64,000 bases of DNA from Saururus chinensis (Eukaryota; Streptophyta; Magnoliopsida; Piperales; Saururaceae), in the NCBI GenBank assembly GCA_035235625.1, contig CP141145.1, positions 2,046,001 to 2,110,000 on the forward strand, in the 5' to 3' direction. This document shows positions 10,715 through 22,890 of this stretch, one piece after another. A model generated the notes under the pieces. The model searched no databases. It saw nothing but the letters and a program-made list of their open reading frames with translations, and was not told the origin of the DNA. Within the stretch, counting starts at the first letter, position 1. Every line of letters starts with the position of its first letter. A program made the position numbers and the translations under genes.

Positions 10715-13700
10715 ATGTATTCCTCCGCCTCTCCAGCACCCACCATCGCCTCCACCTCCTCCGATCACCCCTTGCCTGCCGTTCTCCCTACTGCGGTTGA
10801 TTTCCTTCAAACAGTCCCCACCTCCATCAAGTTTCTCGTTTTCAACCTCATCACTGTCTGTCTCGACGGATCCAACTTCCTGATCTGGCGCACAAACATT
10901 GCCTCCATTCTGGACACCTACTGCCTCCTACCCTACGTCGACGGCTCTCTGCTGTGCCCCTCGCCGGAGGATTCTTCTGCCCGGCCCTCTTACTCCGATT
11001 GGATCGCCACGGACCACCACCTGCTCGTGTTCCTCCGGGCCACCATCGATCCGACTCTCGTTTGCCACTTCCTCAACAACACCACCACCGCAAATCTTTG
11101 GACTTTTGTGGCTGCCCGCTATTTGTCCGCCTCTCCAGCCACAGTCATCCATCTCATGGGAGAGCTCGGCTGTTGCCGCTTCGGCCCAACCAGCATGGTA
11201 GCCTACCTCGATCAGCTCTGTCAATTGGTCGACTAGCTGGCGGTCGTCGGAGTACTGATCAATGACGCTGATTTACTGCACCAAACTCTCGCCGGCCTAC
11301 CTCCTGACTATGCTGCCTTCGTTGTCGACATTCGTGCTCGTGGTGCCATTGTTCCTCTTGCCGAACTGTGGAATCTTCTCTTAGCCGAAGAAGCCGCCCT
11401 CAAACTTCAGCACGATGTTCCCTCAGGACCGCCGCTAGCCCATCCCACAACCCTTCTTGCCGCCGCGGGTAGCTCTCCCTCTGCCTCTAGCCTTCAGGAC
11501 TTCCTCGGTCCCCTCATAGCGGCCCTGAGCCAAATCCTCCTCGGCCCCCCCTCGGGTGTCCCACCTGCTGCCATGGCCCCCTCACAAACTACTGCCACTG
11601 CTTTTGCAGCACCGGGACTCCTTCCCACTCCTCCTGTAACGCAGTATCGACCCCCCCGCCCCAACTTTCATCACGGGGGTGGGAGTAACCCATGTTACGG
11701 CCATGGGCGTGGTGGATTCCGTTCCTCACACCCCGCCTGCCAAATATGTGGCTCCTTTGATCACAGTGCCATTAAATGTGGTGCCCGTTACAATGCTTCT
11801 TACATGGGTCCCACCAGGAACCGTGCCCTGGCCATGAGCGTTCAAGGAGGGGTCCCACGCCCCTCTGATTGGCTACTAGATTCCGGTGCAAGTGAACACA
11901 TTACCCCGGATGTGAACCACCTCACCACTACCTCTCCCCACCTTGGCCCCCCTTATGTCAACATAGGTAATGTTCAATCCCTTCCAGTCTCCTCCACTGG
12001 TAGCTCCTCCCGCCCCCTTCCTTACTCTACACTCCACCTCCCTACTATCCTCCACACACCATCTATCGCCCACAACCTTCTCTCCATTCACAAAATTGTG
12101 CGTGACAATGATTGCTCTCTAACCTTCTCTACCTCTAATGTATCTATTCAGGATAACAAAACTGGTCACCTCCTCTATCGTGGTCCAAGTCGAAATGGCA
12201 TCTACCCACTCTCCCCCCCCCCCCCCCCCCCCCAAGTGTCTTCACCGCCACTACCTCTTCCTCTACCACCTGGCATCAATGACTTGGCCACCTTGCCTCC
12301 GCCACATTCAACACCGCCATCTCTTCTTTTCCTTTCCATGTTACCAAAATAATGTACTTAGAGTGTAATAGTTGTCATGTTAGAAAATCTCATAAATTAT
12401 CCTTCTCCCTGTCCCATCGCTCCACTACTCGCCCCCTAGAACTCATCCACTCTGACCTTTGGGGATCCTCTCCGGTCACCTCCTTCCTTGGCTACCAATA
12501 TTACATTATCTTTGTAGACGACAACTCTCACTATACTTGGCTCTACCCCCTAAAACTCAAGTCGGACGCTTATGACACCTTCCTTACCTTTCAATCCATG
12601 GTCGAAAATACCTTCCCCTACTGTATCACCACCTTCCGTTTTGACAATGGTCGCGAATTTGTCAACTCCTGCTTCACCTCTCACTTCCACACTCGCGGCA
12701 TTACTCACCAATTTTCTTTTCTTCATACCCCCGAACAAAATGGAGTTGCTGAACGCAAACACGGCTACATCATTGAAACCACTCTAACCCTACTTACCTC
12801 CGCCTACATGCCTTCCGCCTATTGGGTTGATGCTGCCTACACCGCCACCTACCTCATCAATCGGCTTCCATCCCCCACCCTCCATCATACATTCCCTTAC
12901 CAACTCCTTCACAATACCCCTCCTGACTACTCCCACCTTCACGTCTTCGGCTGCCGATGTTATCCTTGGACCCGCCCTTCCTCACAACACAAACTCGACG
13001 CCCGGTCTGTCCCCTGTGTCTTCATCGGCTATTGTCCCACCACCAAAGGCTATCGTTGTCTTGACCCCTCAAGTCATCGAGTCTACATCTCTCGCCATGT
13101 CCGCTTCCTTGAAAATGACTTCCCCTTTCGCTCCCTTTCCCCATTAGCCCCACCCATTCCCCCTCTTCTTTCGCCCCTACCCCTACTCCCCACCTCTTCA
13201 TCCCATCCCCCACAACCTCCCTCCCCTTCGCCTTTCCCTCCTCTCTCCCCTACCCCTCCCTCTTCGTCCCTCCCCTCTCCCTCTTCTCCCTCCCAACACT
13301 CTCCTCCCCCTCCCGTCTCCCCCACCCTCTCACTTCTCCTCTCCCTCCTGCCGCCCCTACCCACCACATGATTACCTGTAGCAAAGCCAACATCTATCAT
13401 CCTTGTATTCCTCTTTCCCTCACAGCCCAATCCTCCCCTGACACAGAACCCACCTCCTACCGTCTTGCCTCTCACATTCCAGAATGGTGTGATGCCATGC
13501 GCTCCAAGTATGGGGCGCTCCTCCGTTAAGGCACCTGGACCCTTGTCCCACCCCCACCCGATTCCAACATCATTGGCTGTAGGTGGCCCTGATGGCACCA
13601 TCTCTAGGTACAAGGCACACCTGGTTGCCAAAGGCTTCACTTAGGAAGAAGGCCATGAAACCTTCAGCCCCGTGGTCAAGCCTTATACCATCCGCATTGT

Positions 13701-14958
13701 CCTCAGCCTCGCTCTCTCCAATGCTTGGGCCATCAATCAACTTGATGTCTCTAATGCATTCCTTCATGGCACCATTGAGGAGGAACTCTACATGGCACAA
13801 CCCCCCCCCCCCCCTCCCCCACCGGTTTCATTGATCCCTCCCACCCCCACCATGTCTGCCGCCTCCACAAAGCCCTCTACGGCCTCAAACAAGCCCCCCA
13901 TCAATGGTATGCCAAACTTTCATCCTACTTAATCCACCTTGGCTTTCAGTCTTGCCACGCTGACACATCTCTCTTCCTTCACCAACAAGGCTCCCAAATC
14001 ACCATCCTCGTCGTCTATGTCGATGACATCCTTATCACCGGCTCCCATGCTCCCTTTATTGCACATGTCATATCTCTTATCAGTCGTGTCTTTGCTATCA
14101 AAGACCTGGGTCTCCTTCACCACTTCCTTGATATTGAGTTCACTACTACCCCTAACGGTTTCTTCCTCTCTCAAGTTCACTATGCTCGCGACATCCTCCA
14201 TCGTGCCCAAATGGACCACTGTAAACCCACCCCTACTCCCACCGGCCACAAACGACCCCCCACCTCCCCCATTGACCCCCTCTTCCCTGACCCATCCCAC
14301 TACAAAAGCATCATCGGTGCTCTCCAATACCTCACCCACACCCGCCCAGACATCGCCTATTCTGTGAACTATGTTTGCCAACATATGCATAACCCCACCA
14401 TTGCCCACTATGCAGCCGTTAAGCGGATCCTCCGGTATCTTCAAGGCACTCTCTCATGGCATTCTCTTACAACCAGGGCCCTGTACTCTCACTGCCTTAT
14501 CTGATTCCGACTGGGCCAGTGACCCTATTGACTGCCGATCCGTCACTGGGTACTGCATCTTCATGGGTCCTAACCTCATAATTTGAAAGTCTAAAAAGCA
14601 AGCCACCATTGCCTGCTCCTCCACTGAAGTCGAGTACCGTGCACTCTCCTCCACGGCTACAAAAATTGTCTGGGTCTCCATGGTTCTCAAATTTCTAGGC
14701 ATCTCCTCCACTGCTACACCCACACTACTGTGTGACAATCAGTCTGCCATCGCTCTCACAGCCAACCCAGTCTTCCATGCTCACACCAAACACATTGAGA
14801 TCGATCATCACTACATTCGGGAGCAAGTTCTAGCAGGTCACATGCAGGTCCGTCATGTCTCGTCCAAAGATCAACTCGCCGACATACTTACAAAGCCGCT
14901 GCCCATTGCTCAGTTTCAGACTCTCACTACCAAACTCATGGCTACTCACCCGCCCTGA
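10715..14958 (+). pseudogene. Copia 1 gag-pol polyprotein, broken
   Basis: Gag starts at ATG 10715; the zinc knuckle CQICGSFDHSAIKC (near 11740) and the protease motif WLLDSGASEHIT (near 11868) follow. Integrase shows HSDLWG, FDNGREF and TPEQNGVAERKH, the D,D,E residues (12450-12760). Reverse transcriptase has [19 protein letters not shown] and YVDD at 14016-14027; RNase H has SDSDWASD and KHIEIDHHYIRE, ending at 14958. Damage: stop at 11235, a TGA in the integrase zinc region (HQ-stop-LGHL near 12275), stops near 13528 and 13642, and frame changes at C-runs 12213-12233 and 13801-13814 and near 14500. Codons end in C far more often than in nearby DNA. Confidence 0.9.
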
Positions 14959-14970
14959 GTTTGCAGGGCG
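14955..14970 (+). other. Copia 1 polypurine-like tract
   Basis: TGAGTTTGCAGGGCG lies between the polyprotein stop and the 3' LTR, in the position where second-strand synthesis is primed in Copia elements. One C interrupts the G run. Confidence 0.5.
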
Positions 14971-15161
14971 TATTAAGGGAACCAAATCCTTACCCTATCA
15001 CATTTTTTTCCTTTTTCACTCATATTGTGATTCTATGTAATATTCTCATGATCCATTGTAATATTCTTAAGGGATTCACCCCGGATTTGTCTCCAAGGGT
15101 CTTCCCTATAAAAGCCTATACAAACACCATTATTATTTTGTTGAAAATCTCTTCCTCTTCA
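14971..15161 (+). repeat. Copia 1 3' LTR
   Basis: Aligns end to end with 9825-10015, with about 14 differences and no indels that I can see. It contains the same CCCTATAAAAGCC box. Confidence 0.9.
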
Positions 15162-16619
15162 CGCTCAATTTTTGTTGCAAAATGGTTTTCCTGCCAGAGT
15201 TCTCATTTCTTATAAAACTAACCTGATTTGATCAATAGTTCATGCTTTATTTATTGTGATATGGTTAAGTAAACAGTTCAGAAGCTTTTGTCTTGTTATT
15301 TAGCATCTGTCACGTAAATAGTTTCTATATTTCATAAAGTAAATGTTTATCAACATCTATCCTAACATCTATGTGGCAGCAATTGGAAATTCTCTACCAT
15401 TTTATTCATAGTTTCTATGTGGTTTTAAATTCAAGATGCAACATTTTTCTGGTTCAGGCATAGTTTTCTACTGTTATTCATGCAAATAACTGCTGCACAC
15501 TTCTCTTCCATATTATTTAGTCGATGCTGAGGTAGTTATGGTTGCTTGTTAACTACTTGAATAGGCAATCAACTTTGTTTGGGAATGCTTAAATAGTAGA
15601 TTTTCTGAAACTTTCCTTTGTTAAAAAAACCTACAACTCTCATTATGCAATCATTTTCTCTCATTATTTAGCCATCCCATTACTTGTTTCACGTTTTTCA
15701 TTATTTTGCCAACGTCTTTTACTAGTAATCTGAAATATTTCCTTTGTTTACTATATATTTTCTTGAATGCACAACCCTTCTTTTCACATTGATCTGACGG
15801 ACTGATTCTCGGAGTTCGCCATCGATTAGTGCTTTAGGGAATGAGAACGCAAGTCTCTTAATGGTGTCCCCTGTGGTTTATATATTTAAGTAATGTCTTT
15901 GTTCTCTGTGCGTCTTGTTTCTTTATCTTCCTTTTCTTTTCTTGACAATAGACAGTCTTGTGTCCGATCTTTTCAACCCCTCTACTTGTTGAATCTCCTC
16001 TCTCTTTATGTTTTTATTTAAATTCCCGTTGCAGTGTATCTCTATATACCTTATAAAAATGTTGGTTGAAATTTCATGTATATTTTTTTTAAATGGGTGT
16101 AAAAAACTTCATCATCATAATGGTCAGCACCTTATCACTTGTGCTTTATCTGGCATTATATGAGTTCTTATCTGATGGTGACTTTGAAACTTCTGTTTCA
16201 TGTTCTCTAGTTTTCAAGAATCTATGAACTCTTGAGCTCTTTGGTAGATCAATATATGATACTGGTGTGGAGAATATAAAAGATTTGAAGTCATTAACGC
16301 ATTTAAACCTCTCTCAGAACTCAGGCCATACACACAAAACCTTGGAATTGGTTTCATGTACTTAAACCCTTGGTATACTAGGACTAGATAATAATATGTC
16401 TGATTTCACTTTTAGTTGCACAAAATTAACTAGCTACATATACATACTATTAAAATTTTTCTCACATAGTGCAAGATCTAATATCTTGGGTTTGAGAAAA
16501 TATTTGAAGTGCAATTAATAATAGTAGATTTGTTTAATTAAGATGCATGACCTCAATTTCTATAGTTGCACTAAGGCGTGAATGCATTAACTCTTGTTTA
16601 TTGTAAGTGGAAGGTTGCT
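15162..16619 (+). other. Intron-like spacer before CACTA transposase, no gene seen
   Basis: T-rich sequence with many pyrimidine tracts and no coding similarity on either strand. It ends just before the transposase ATG at 16620. It fits the long first intron of the CACTA gene, but no transcript evidence exists. Confidence 0.4.
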
Positions 16620-19600
16620 ATGGATAGAAGCTGGATGCAACTTAAAAATAGGGCTTCTAAAGATTATATTAATGGACTAGAAGATTTCATGAAAGTTGCA
16701 TGACATCATATTGACAAAAGTAACAAAATTCGGTGTCCATGTCGGACTTGCAAGAATGTGTATTACAGAGATGTAGATGAGGTTCATTACCACTAGTATT
16801 AGAATGGCATAGAGGGAACATACACCAAGTGGTATTTCCATGGTGAAATGTTTGAAGAATTGATGGAAGATGAGGATGATGATGATATTGACAACAATGA
16901 AGGTAGAGATGTGAATGCCATGCAAAAAATTCTCGAAGACTTACATGCAGGAACATTTAAGGATACACGTCCGGATGAAACATGCATGCATGAGACTTAT
17001 TCACCAACAAGAGAAGCATCCAGTAGTCAGGATTCACGTACTTTCCATGGGGATCAAGGCAAGTTCACACAACTTTTGAAAGATCTTGAACGTGAACTTT
17101 ATCCAGGTTGCCGGAAGTATTCAAAGTTGTCTTTCTTGATAAAGTTGATGCATATTAAGTTAATAAATGGATGGAATAATAAATCTTTCAATATGGTTAT
17201 TGAGTTGTTTAAGGATACATTTCCTGAAGGAGAGATGCTGCCCAAATCACATTATGAAGCAATAAAAATTTTGCGAGACTTGGGGCTTGCATATGTGTCC
17301 ATACATGCATGTATAAATAATTGTATCCTGTTTTGGAAAGAGTATGAAAAAGCTAATAAGTGTCCAAAGTGTGGGGAATCTAGATACAAATATGACAATA
17401 GAAAGGGTAAATCAACTCCAAATAAAGTTTTGCGCTACTTTCCCCTGAAACCGAGATTGCAAAGGTTATTTATGTGCAGAAAGGCAGCTTCAAATATGAG
17501 GTGACATAAAGAGAAACACATGGATGATCCAAATGAGAAGGTACTAAGGCATCCGGCTTATTCGGAAATATGGCATGAATTTGATAAGAAGTATGGATGG
17601 TTTGCAAATGAACCACGAAATGTTCGGCTTGGACTAGCCAGTGATGGATTTAATCCATTTGGGAATATGAGTAATGCTTGTAGTATGTGGCCAGTGATAC
17701 TTATTCCCTACAACTTACCACCGTGGATGTGCATGAAAGAACAATTCTTCATGATGTCATTGCTAATTCCCAGTCCAAAATTGCCTGGAAATGACATCGA
17801 TGCATACTTGGGCCCATTAATAGATGAGTTAAAAGAATTGTGGGAAGATGGGGTGGATACTTACGATGTGTCAAAGAAGGAGTACTTTCAGATGCATGCA
17901 ACATTGTTGTGGACTATTAATGACTTTCTAGCTTATGGAAACTTATCTGGTTGGTGCACTAAAGGCAAATTGGCATGTCCAAATTGCAACAAGGAGACAT
18001 CTTCCCATTATTTGAAACATGGAAGAAAGATTAGTTATATGTGTCATTGTCGCTACCTTCCACATGATCATTGTTGACGGAGACAAAGAAAGGAGTTTGA
18101 TGGTTATCAGGAGAAAAGGTTAGCACCTAAACAATTATCCAGATGACATGCTTATGCAATTGTAGTCGGTTAAAGATGTTGAGCTTGGAAATGCTCCAAA
18201 TAAAAAAATGAGAAAACGTTTTCTAATTGAGTTGAATTGGAGGAAAATGAGCATATTTTGGAAATTGCCTTACTGGCAATCTCTTAAGTTGAGGCACAAT
18301 TTAGATGTCATGCACATCGAGAAAAATATATGTGACAATGTGCTAGGAACAGTGATGGATATAGAGGGAAAAACAAAAGACAATGTGAATGCACGACTAG
18401 ATATGATGGAGATGGGTATCAAGAAGGAATTTCACCTCATTCCAAATGGTGACAAACATATAGTGCCACGCGCTTGCTACACATTGTCATCTGATGAAAA
18501 GAAAAAGTTTTGTGCATGGATGAGATTTGTTAAATTTCTTGATGATTTTGCATCAAACATCTCCCGGTGTGTAAACATCAAAGAAAATAAGATATCTGGT
18601 ATGAAAAGCCATGATTGTCATGTTTTGCTACAATGATTGCTCCCAGTTGCTTTATGTGGCTACTTGCCAAAGGATGTTTGCAATGCATTAATTGAGTTAG
18701 GCTTATTTTTTAAGGCATTATGTTGCAAGACATTGAACTTGAATATGTTGGAGAAAATGGAGAAAGACATTATCATCATATTGTGCAAGCTTGAAAAGAT
18801 ATTCCCACCTTTATTCTTTGATGTGATGGTGTATTTGGCTGTTCATCTTCCGCGTGAGGCGATTCTTGCCTAACCTGTGCAATATCGATGGATGTTTTCT
18901 ATTGAAAGGTTCTTACACACTTTGAAGGAATATGTAAGAAATAAAGCATGCCCAGAAGGCTCCATTGTGGAAACTTACATTGACAACGAATGCATGAATT
19001 TTTGCTCTATGTACTTTGATGATATTGAAACAAGATTCAATCGACAAGAGCGAAATTATGATGGTGTTCAATAATCATACAAAGGTCTTTCTGTTTTTTC
19101 TCCAAATGTGCGACCTATAGGTGCTGCAACTCATTATAAAATGAGTGTACATGATCTTCACAAGGTTCGAATGTATGTGTTGAATAATTGCTCGCAAATT
19201 GATGACTATATACAGTAAGTAAACTATTCGTTATTATAGACCTTGTCCTACCTATTTTTATTCATGTCAAATTCTCATCAACTTAATCTGCAGGGAACAC
19301 AAACAATACATTGAGAGCCAAGGGGAAACAAACGTGCAACTAAGGCATGAATAAGATTTCCCAAATTGGTTTGAGGAACATGTAAGTGTTTCGAAATATT
19401 AGGACACAAACACAAAGTACAATTTAAAATTAAATTATCCAAATTCATAATCATTTATGATTAACTTTTTTAATTTTTATATAGATGAAACAATTGGACA
19501 CAGAAAAATTGCTAGAAGCTAATGATGAATTATATGCATTAGCTTGTGGTCCTAATCAGCGAGTAATGAGGTACCCTGGGTGTGTTGTTAAGGGTATTAG

Positions 19601-20258
19601 GTTCCATACTATAGAGCGCGACCAATATCGTAAAACTCAAAATTGTGGGGTTGTTGTGAAGGGAGAACATGATAGTCATGATATTGACTTCTATGGTGTA
19701 TTGACAGATGTTATTGCCTTGAACTTTTATGGTGGTAGATGGGTGTAGCTCTTCAAATGTAAGTGGTGGGATCTTAGCAACAGAAAAGGAATACACATAG
19801 ATGAGCATTTCACAAGTGTAAATTTCTCCCGTACTTGGTATAAAGATGATTCGTATGTGCTGGCCTCTCAAGCAGAACAAGTTTTATACCTTGAAGACAC
19901 AAAATTGAATGGAAATTGGCATGTCATTCAAAGGGCTCCACCACGAAACTTGCATGATATTCCTGATGTAGAAGTCAACATGGCAGAAGAAGAAATTATA
20001 GCAAACAAGGAAGATGACCAGTATGAGTCATATACTGTTGATAGGATAGTAGAAGATGAAGGCCATAATTTCAATTTGTTAAGCAGGGATGATATAGATC
20101 CAATTAATGCAGCAAACATTGCAGTAGATGTTATAGGGTTGGAAGCTGCTATAGATGATATAGATAAAAGTGATGAGGAAGATGATATATTGCTTGAATA
20201 TTGTGACAATGAAGAAGAATGTCTACCAAGTGATGATGATACTAACACAGATAATTAA
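16620..20258 (+). pseudogene. CACTA TNP2-like transposase (Transposase_21, DUF4218, DUF4216), broken
   Basis: Reads MDRSWMQLKNRASKDYINGL, then CPCRTCKN and TKWYFHGE. The core has LYPGCRKYSKLSFLIKLMH, KVLRYFPLKPRLQRLF, VRLGLASDGFNPFGNMS, LIPYNLPPWMCMK, TINDFLAYGNLSGWCTKGKL and LRHNLDVMHIEKNICDNVLG, all signatures of plant TNP2/TNPD. DUF4218-like sequence follows (18640-19070), then after an intron the DUF4216-like part (19485-19880) and an acidic tail to 20258. Stops occur at 16701, 16791, 16797, 17505, 18075, 18634, 18871, 19072 and 19746, plus a frameshift near 18150. Several stops replace tryptophan (TGG to TGA). It would have catalysed CACTA excision and insertion; it is now dead. Confidence 0.92.
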
Positions 20259-20433
20259 TATGGTAAAATCACTTACAAATCAAATCATTTTTTGTAACTA
20301 GTAATTTATTTTGCATCTTACAACTTTCTTGTGTGTTCTCTAACATTCACTTTTCATTGCATGTGTACTTTTTTCAGTATATATGTTGTACTTATTTAGA
20401 TTCTTACATGTTTATCATGTTATATAGGTTATC

Positions 20434-21990
20434 ATGGCACTTGGTGGACAAGCTAAGTGGTCAATAGTGTCAATTCATTCTGAATCCCAAACCATTGGAA
20501 CATCAGAGCAGCGAGCCCAAGGGTCTACTAGTGCTAACACAGGTGAAAATATCCAATAAAATATAGTTCAACTTATAATATATAACTTCATTGATATTCT
20601 ACATTCATGCCAATTATGTATAATGTTTTTTAGTTTTGTTTTCATCTGCTACGAATACTAAAAATGTGCATGGTAGAGCACTTGGGAATGCTTTGGCTAG
20701 GCATTTGAGGACAGGTGAAAAGAATCGTCCAAAGATTGTTTTTCCACTAGGGAAGTATAGACCGGAGGGACCTTGGGCTGTGTAATTTATGAGTGAGGTT
20801 GGCACTCTATGTCAATTGCATGCAAGCTTGATACATAAAAGGTGGTCTCATGTTCCTCTAGTTGATAAAACCAAGATATTCAGGCTAATTGAAGTAAGTT
20901 TACCCTATTATATTATGTTAGCATTATTTTTCCTATTGATTATAACTTAATATCTTAACTTTGGAATGAATGTTTTAATTTAGGCGAAATTTGATGTTGA
21001 TTTGACTGAGGAACATGTTAAGACGGGGCTGAATAAATACTTGGCTGCATGGTACAGAGCTTTTAAGAGTAGAGCACATAAACACTACTTGAAACATGAT
21101 AGTGAACAGGCATATGATGGGATTTCACCCGATGAGTGGGCAAAAATTTGTGACATTTTTTATGATACTAAATTGAAAGTGAGATTGTATTGTTTTACAA
21201 AACATTAAATTCATTTCAAATATCTCATTTTTATGAACTTTCATTAACAATTTGTGAGATGCTCAACAAGATAGGAGTGAAACAAACAAGAATAGCCGTA
21301 GCAAGATAGAGTCCAAACATTGTGGTGGTCGAAAGGCCTTTGTCACTATCCTCTCTGAGATGGTACAAAATTCATGTATTTTAATTTAGCTTTGTACAAT
21401 TATTCAATTATTGAATCATGTGGAACACTTGTACTAATATATTATTGTGGTTGAATACAACATCTAGCGAGATACGGAGACACAAGAGGAGCCTAATAGG
21501 ATGACTCTTTATAAAAAAAACTCATTTTCATGAAAATGGCGATGGTTGGAAGAATGACTATTGTAAACAAACATATGTAATGACAGCTACATTTTCAATA
21601 GTATGTTAGAAAATGATATTGTGATACTTGATTTGGTTATATATGTTTCACTACAGAAAGAAATGGAGGAATTGCCGGAAAAACAACATGAGGCAGCTGA
21701 ACCAATGAGTAAAGATGAGATATGTGCAAAAGTTCTTGGTTAAAGTAGTGGGTATGTGCGGGGCCTTGGACATGGCAAGATCCCTCCACTACTTGCCAAA
21801 CATAAACATGCAGATGATATTCAAAGGGCCAATATGAGGGCTAACACAGCTGAGAAAAGAGCAGAATCCTTGGAAGTTGAGATGCAAACAATTAAAGCAA
21901 CAATGGAAGCCCGTGATGTATAGATGCAAAGCAGACACGCTCAATTAGAGGCAATGGTGCAACAACTATTCGATCAACAACGCCCACATT
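20434..21990 (+). pseudogene. Second CACTA gene, Transposase_24 / Ptta-En-Spm-like, broken
   Basis: Follows the TNP2-like gene on the same strand, the usual CACTA order. A short first exon starts at ATG 20434; later exons give GRALGNALARHLRTGEKNRP, FMSEVGTLCQLHASLIHKRW, FDVDLTEEHVKTGLNKYLAA, SPDEWAKICDIF and SKIESKHCGGRKAF, the pattern of the plant En/Spm-like Transposase_24 family, whose TNPA-like members are thought to bind subterminal repeats. A coiled-coil-like tail (about 21820-21990) contains EICAKVLG-stop-SSGYVRGLGHGK. A stop after GPWAV (20782) and two in the tail (about 21741, 21921) inactivate it. Exon limits are approximate. Confidence 0.8.
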
Positions 21991-22423
21991 GAGGTAATTT
22001 TTAACTCTTTACTAAAATTATGTTAAGATCTCATATGTTGCATTATTTATGGTATATTGTTCATAAGTAGGACACGATGCTCACGAAGGCTCGTACTTTT
22101 GTTGGTGAATAGCTCAGTTAGTGCAAGTGATCGACTTTGCAGAAGCGAATGAAGCTAGTGATTTAATAATTCTTTTTTAGGAATAGATGTGATCTTTAGG
22201 ATGTCATAGGTGTTGAAGTTGGCTCTCTTCCATTTATAGGATTCAATAACAAAACTTTTGGATATTGCAAAACTATTATCCATTGAAAAAGTGACGTCTT
22301 TTTTTAATATGGATAGGAAAGCTATATATGATATTTCTTTTGGACTGAATTGTGCAAGTGATTTGTACATGCAAGAGCAATAAATCTTTCTTTATCACTA
22401 TATTTCTTTAGCTTATTTTGCAG
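21991..22423. other. Unassigned sequence in CACTA body
   Basis: No convincing coding match. Minus-strand frames of 63-71 codons here are short and featureless. Confidence 0.3.
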
Positions 22424-22478
22424 TTCTAAATAACCAAGCGATAGTGATGGATGTTGGTTGTGGCACTGGAAATATGAG
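22424..22478 (+). pseudogene. Possible methyltransferase exon fragment (SAM-binding motif I)
   Basis: A 55-bp segment with an AG acceptor before and a GT donor after encodes LNNQAIVMDVGCGTGNMR. VMDVGCGTG is motif I of class I SAM-dependent methyltransferases and is especially like plant protein arginine methyltransferases. It is too short to name a gene, and chance cannot be excluded. Its place among other captured host exons makes capture plausible. Confidence 0.4.
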
Positions 22479-22890
22479 GTAACATCCATATTCAGGTTCT
22501 TTTTTATTGCCACTTCTTGTTAGTGTCTTCTCTGTTTTTTCTAATTATGGGATTTTTTTGATTGAACAAAAACTAAGATCATAGCAAGCCTGCTGATTGT
22601 GAATCTAATCAGATGTTATTGTGAACCTAATTCGCTTCATCTTTTCCTGCTGGATTATGTGTATGGCTATTTGCATTTCTGAGATATTTTTTCTTGTAAG
22701 TCATACCTCTAGAGCAAAGACTTAGCTTTAACTGAAACTTGCTAAGTAATTTTTCTTGTAAGTCCTAAATGTGAATCCAGAAAATAAAGGTCAGACTTTG
22801 TACTTTGTCTTTTTCATTTTGAAATCTATATTGACTCTCTCTCCTTGAATTTAATTGATATAATTGATAATAAATGACCTTGTCATGTAG

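Larger units (their letters stand above)
9825..15161 (+). mobile_element. Ty1/Copia retrotransposon 1, full length but defective
   Basis: Two 191-bp LTRs (9825-10015, 14971-15161) enclose a Met-tRNA-like primer site, about 700 bp of leader, gag, protease, integrase, reverse transcriptase and RNase H in Copia order, and a polypurine-like tract. The LTRs differ by about 14 substitutions, so the insertion is old. Both LTRs begin TATTAA, not the usual TG. The 5-bp flanks (AGGTC, CGCTC) match poorly. It sits in the long intron-like space of the proposed CACTA element. The short LTRs suggest an Ale/Retrofit-like lineage, which I cannot confirm. Confidence 0.9.

Noticed and set aside
10063..10800. 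Overlapping proline- and serine-rich frames in the Copia 1 leader
   Set aside because: Pyrimidine-rich untranslated leader between primer site and gag; three frames are open together, so composition explains them.
13083..13640. 185-codon glycine/arginine-rich minus frame
   Set aside because: Antisense shadow of the C-rich proline/serine linker in Copia 1 gag-pol.
9825..15161. Endogenous pararetrovirus (caulimovirid)
   Set aside because: Paired LTRs, integrase before reverse transcriptase and Copia order identify a retrotransposon; no movement or coat protein seen.
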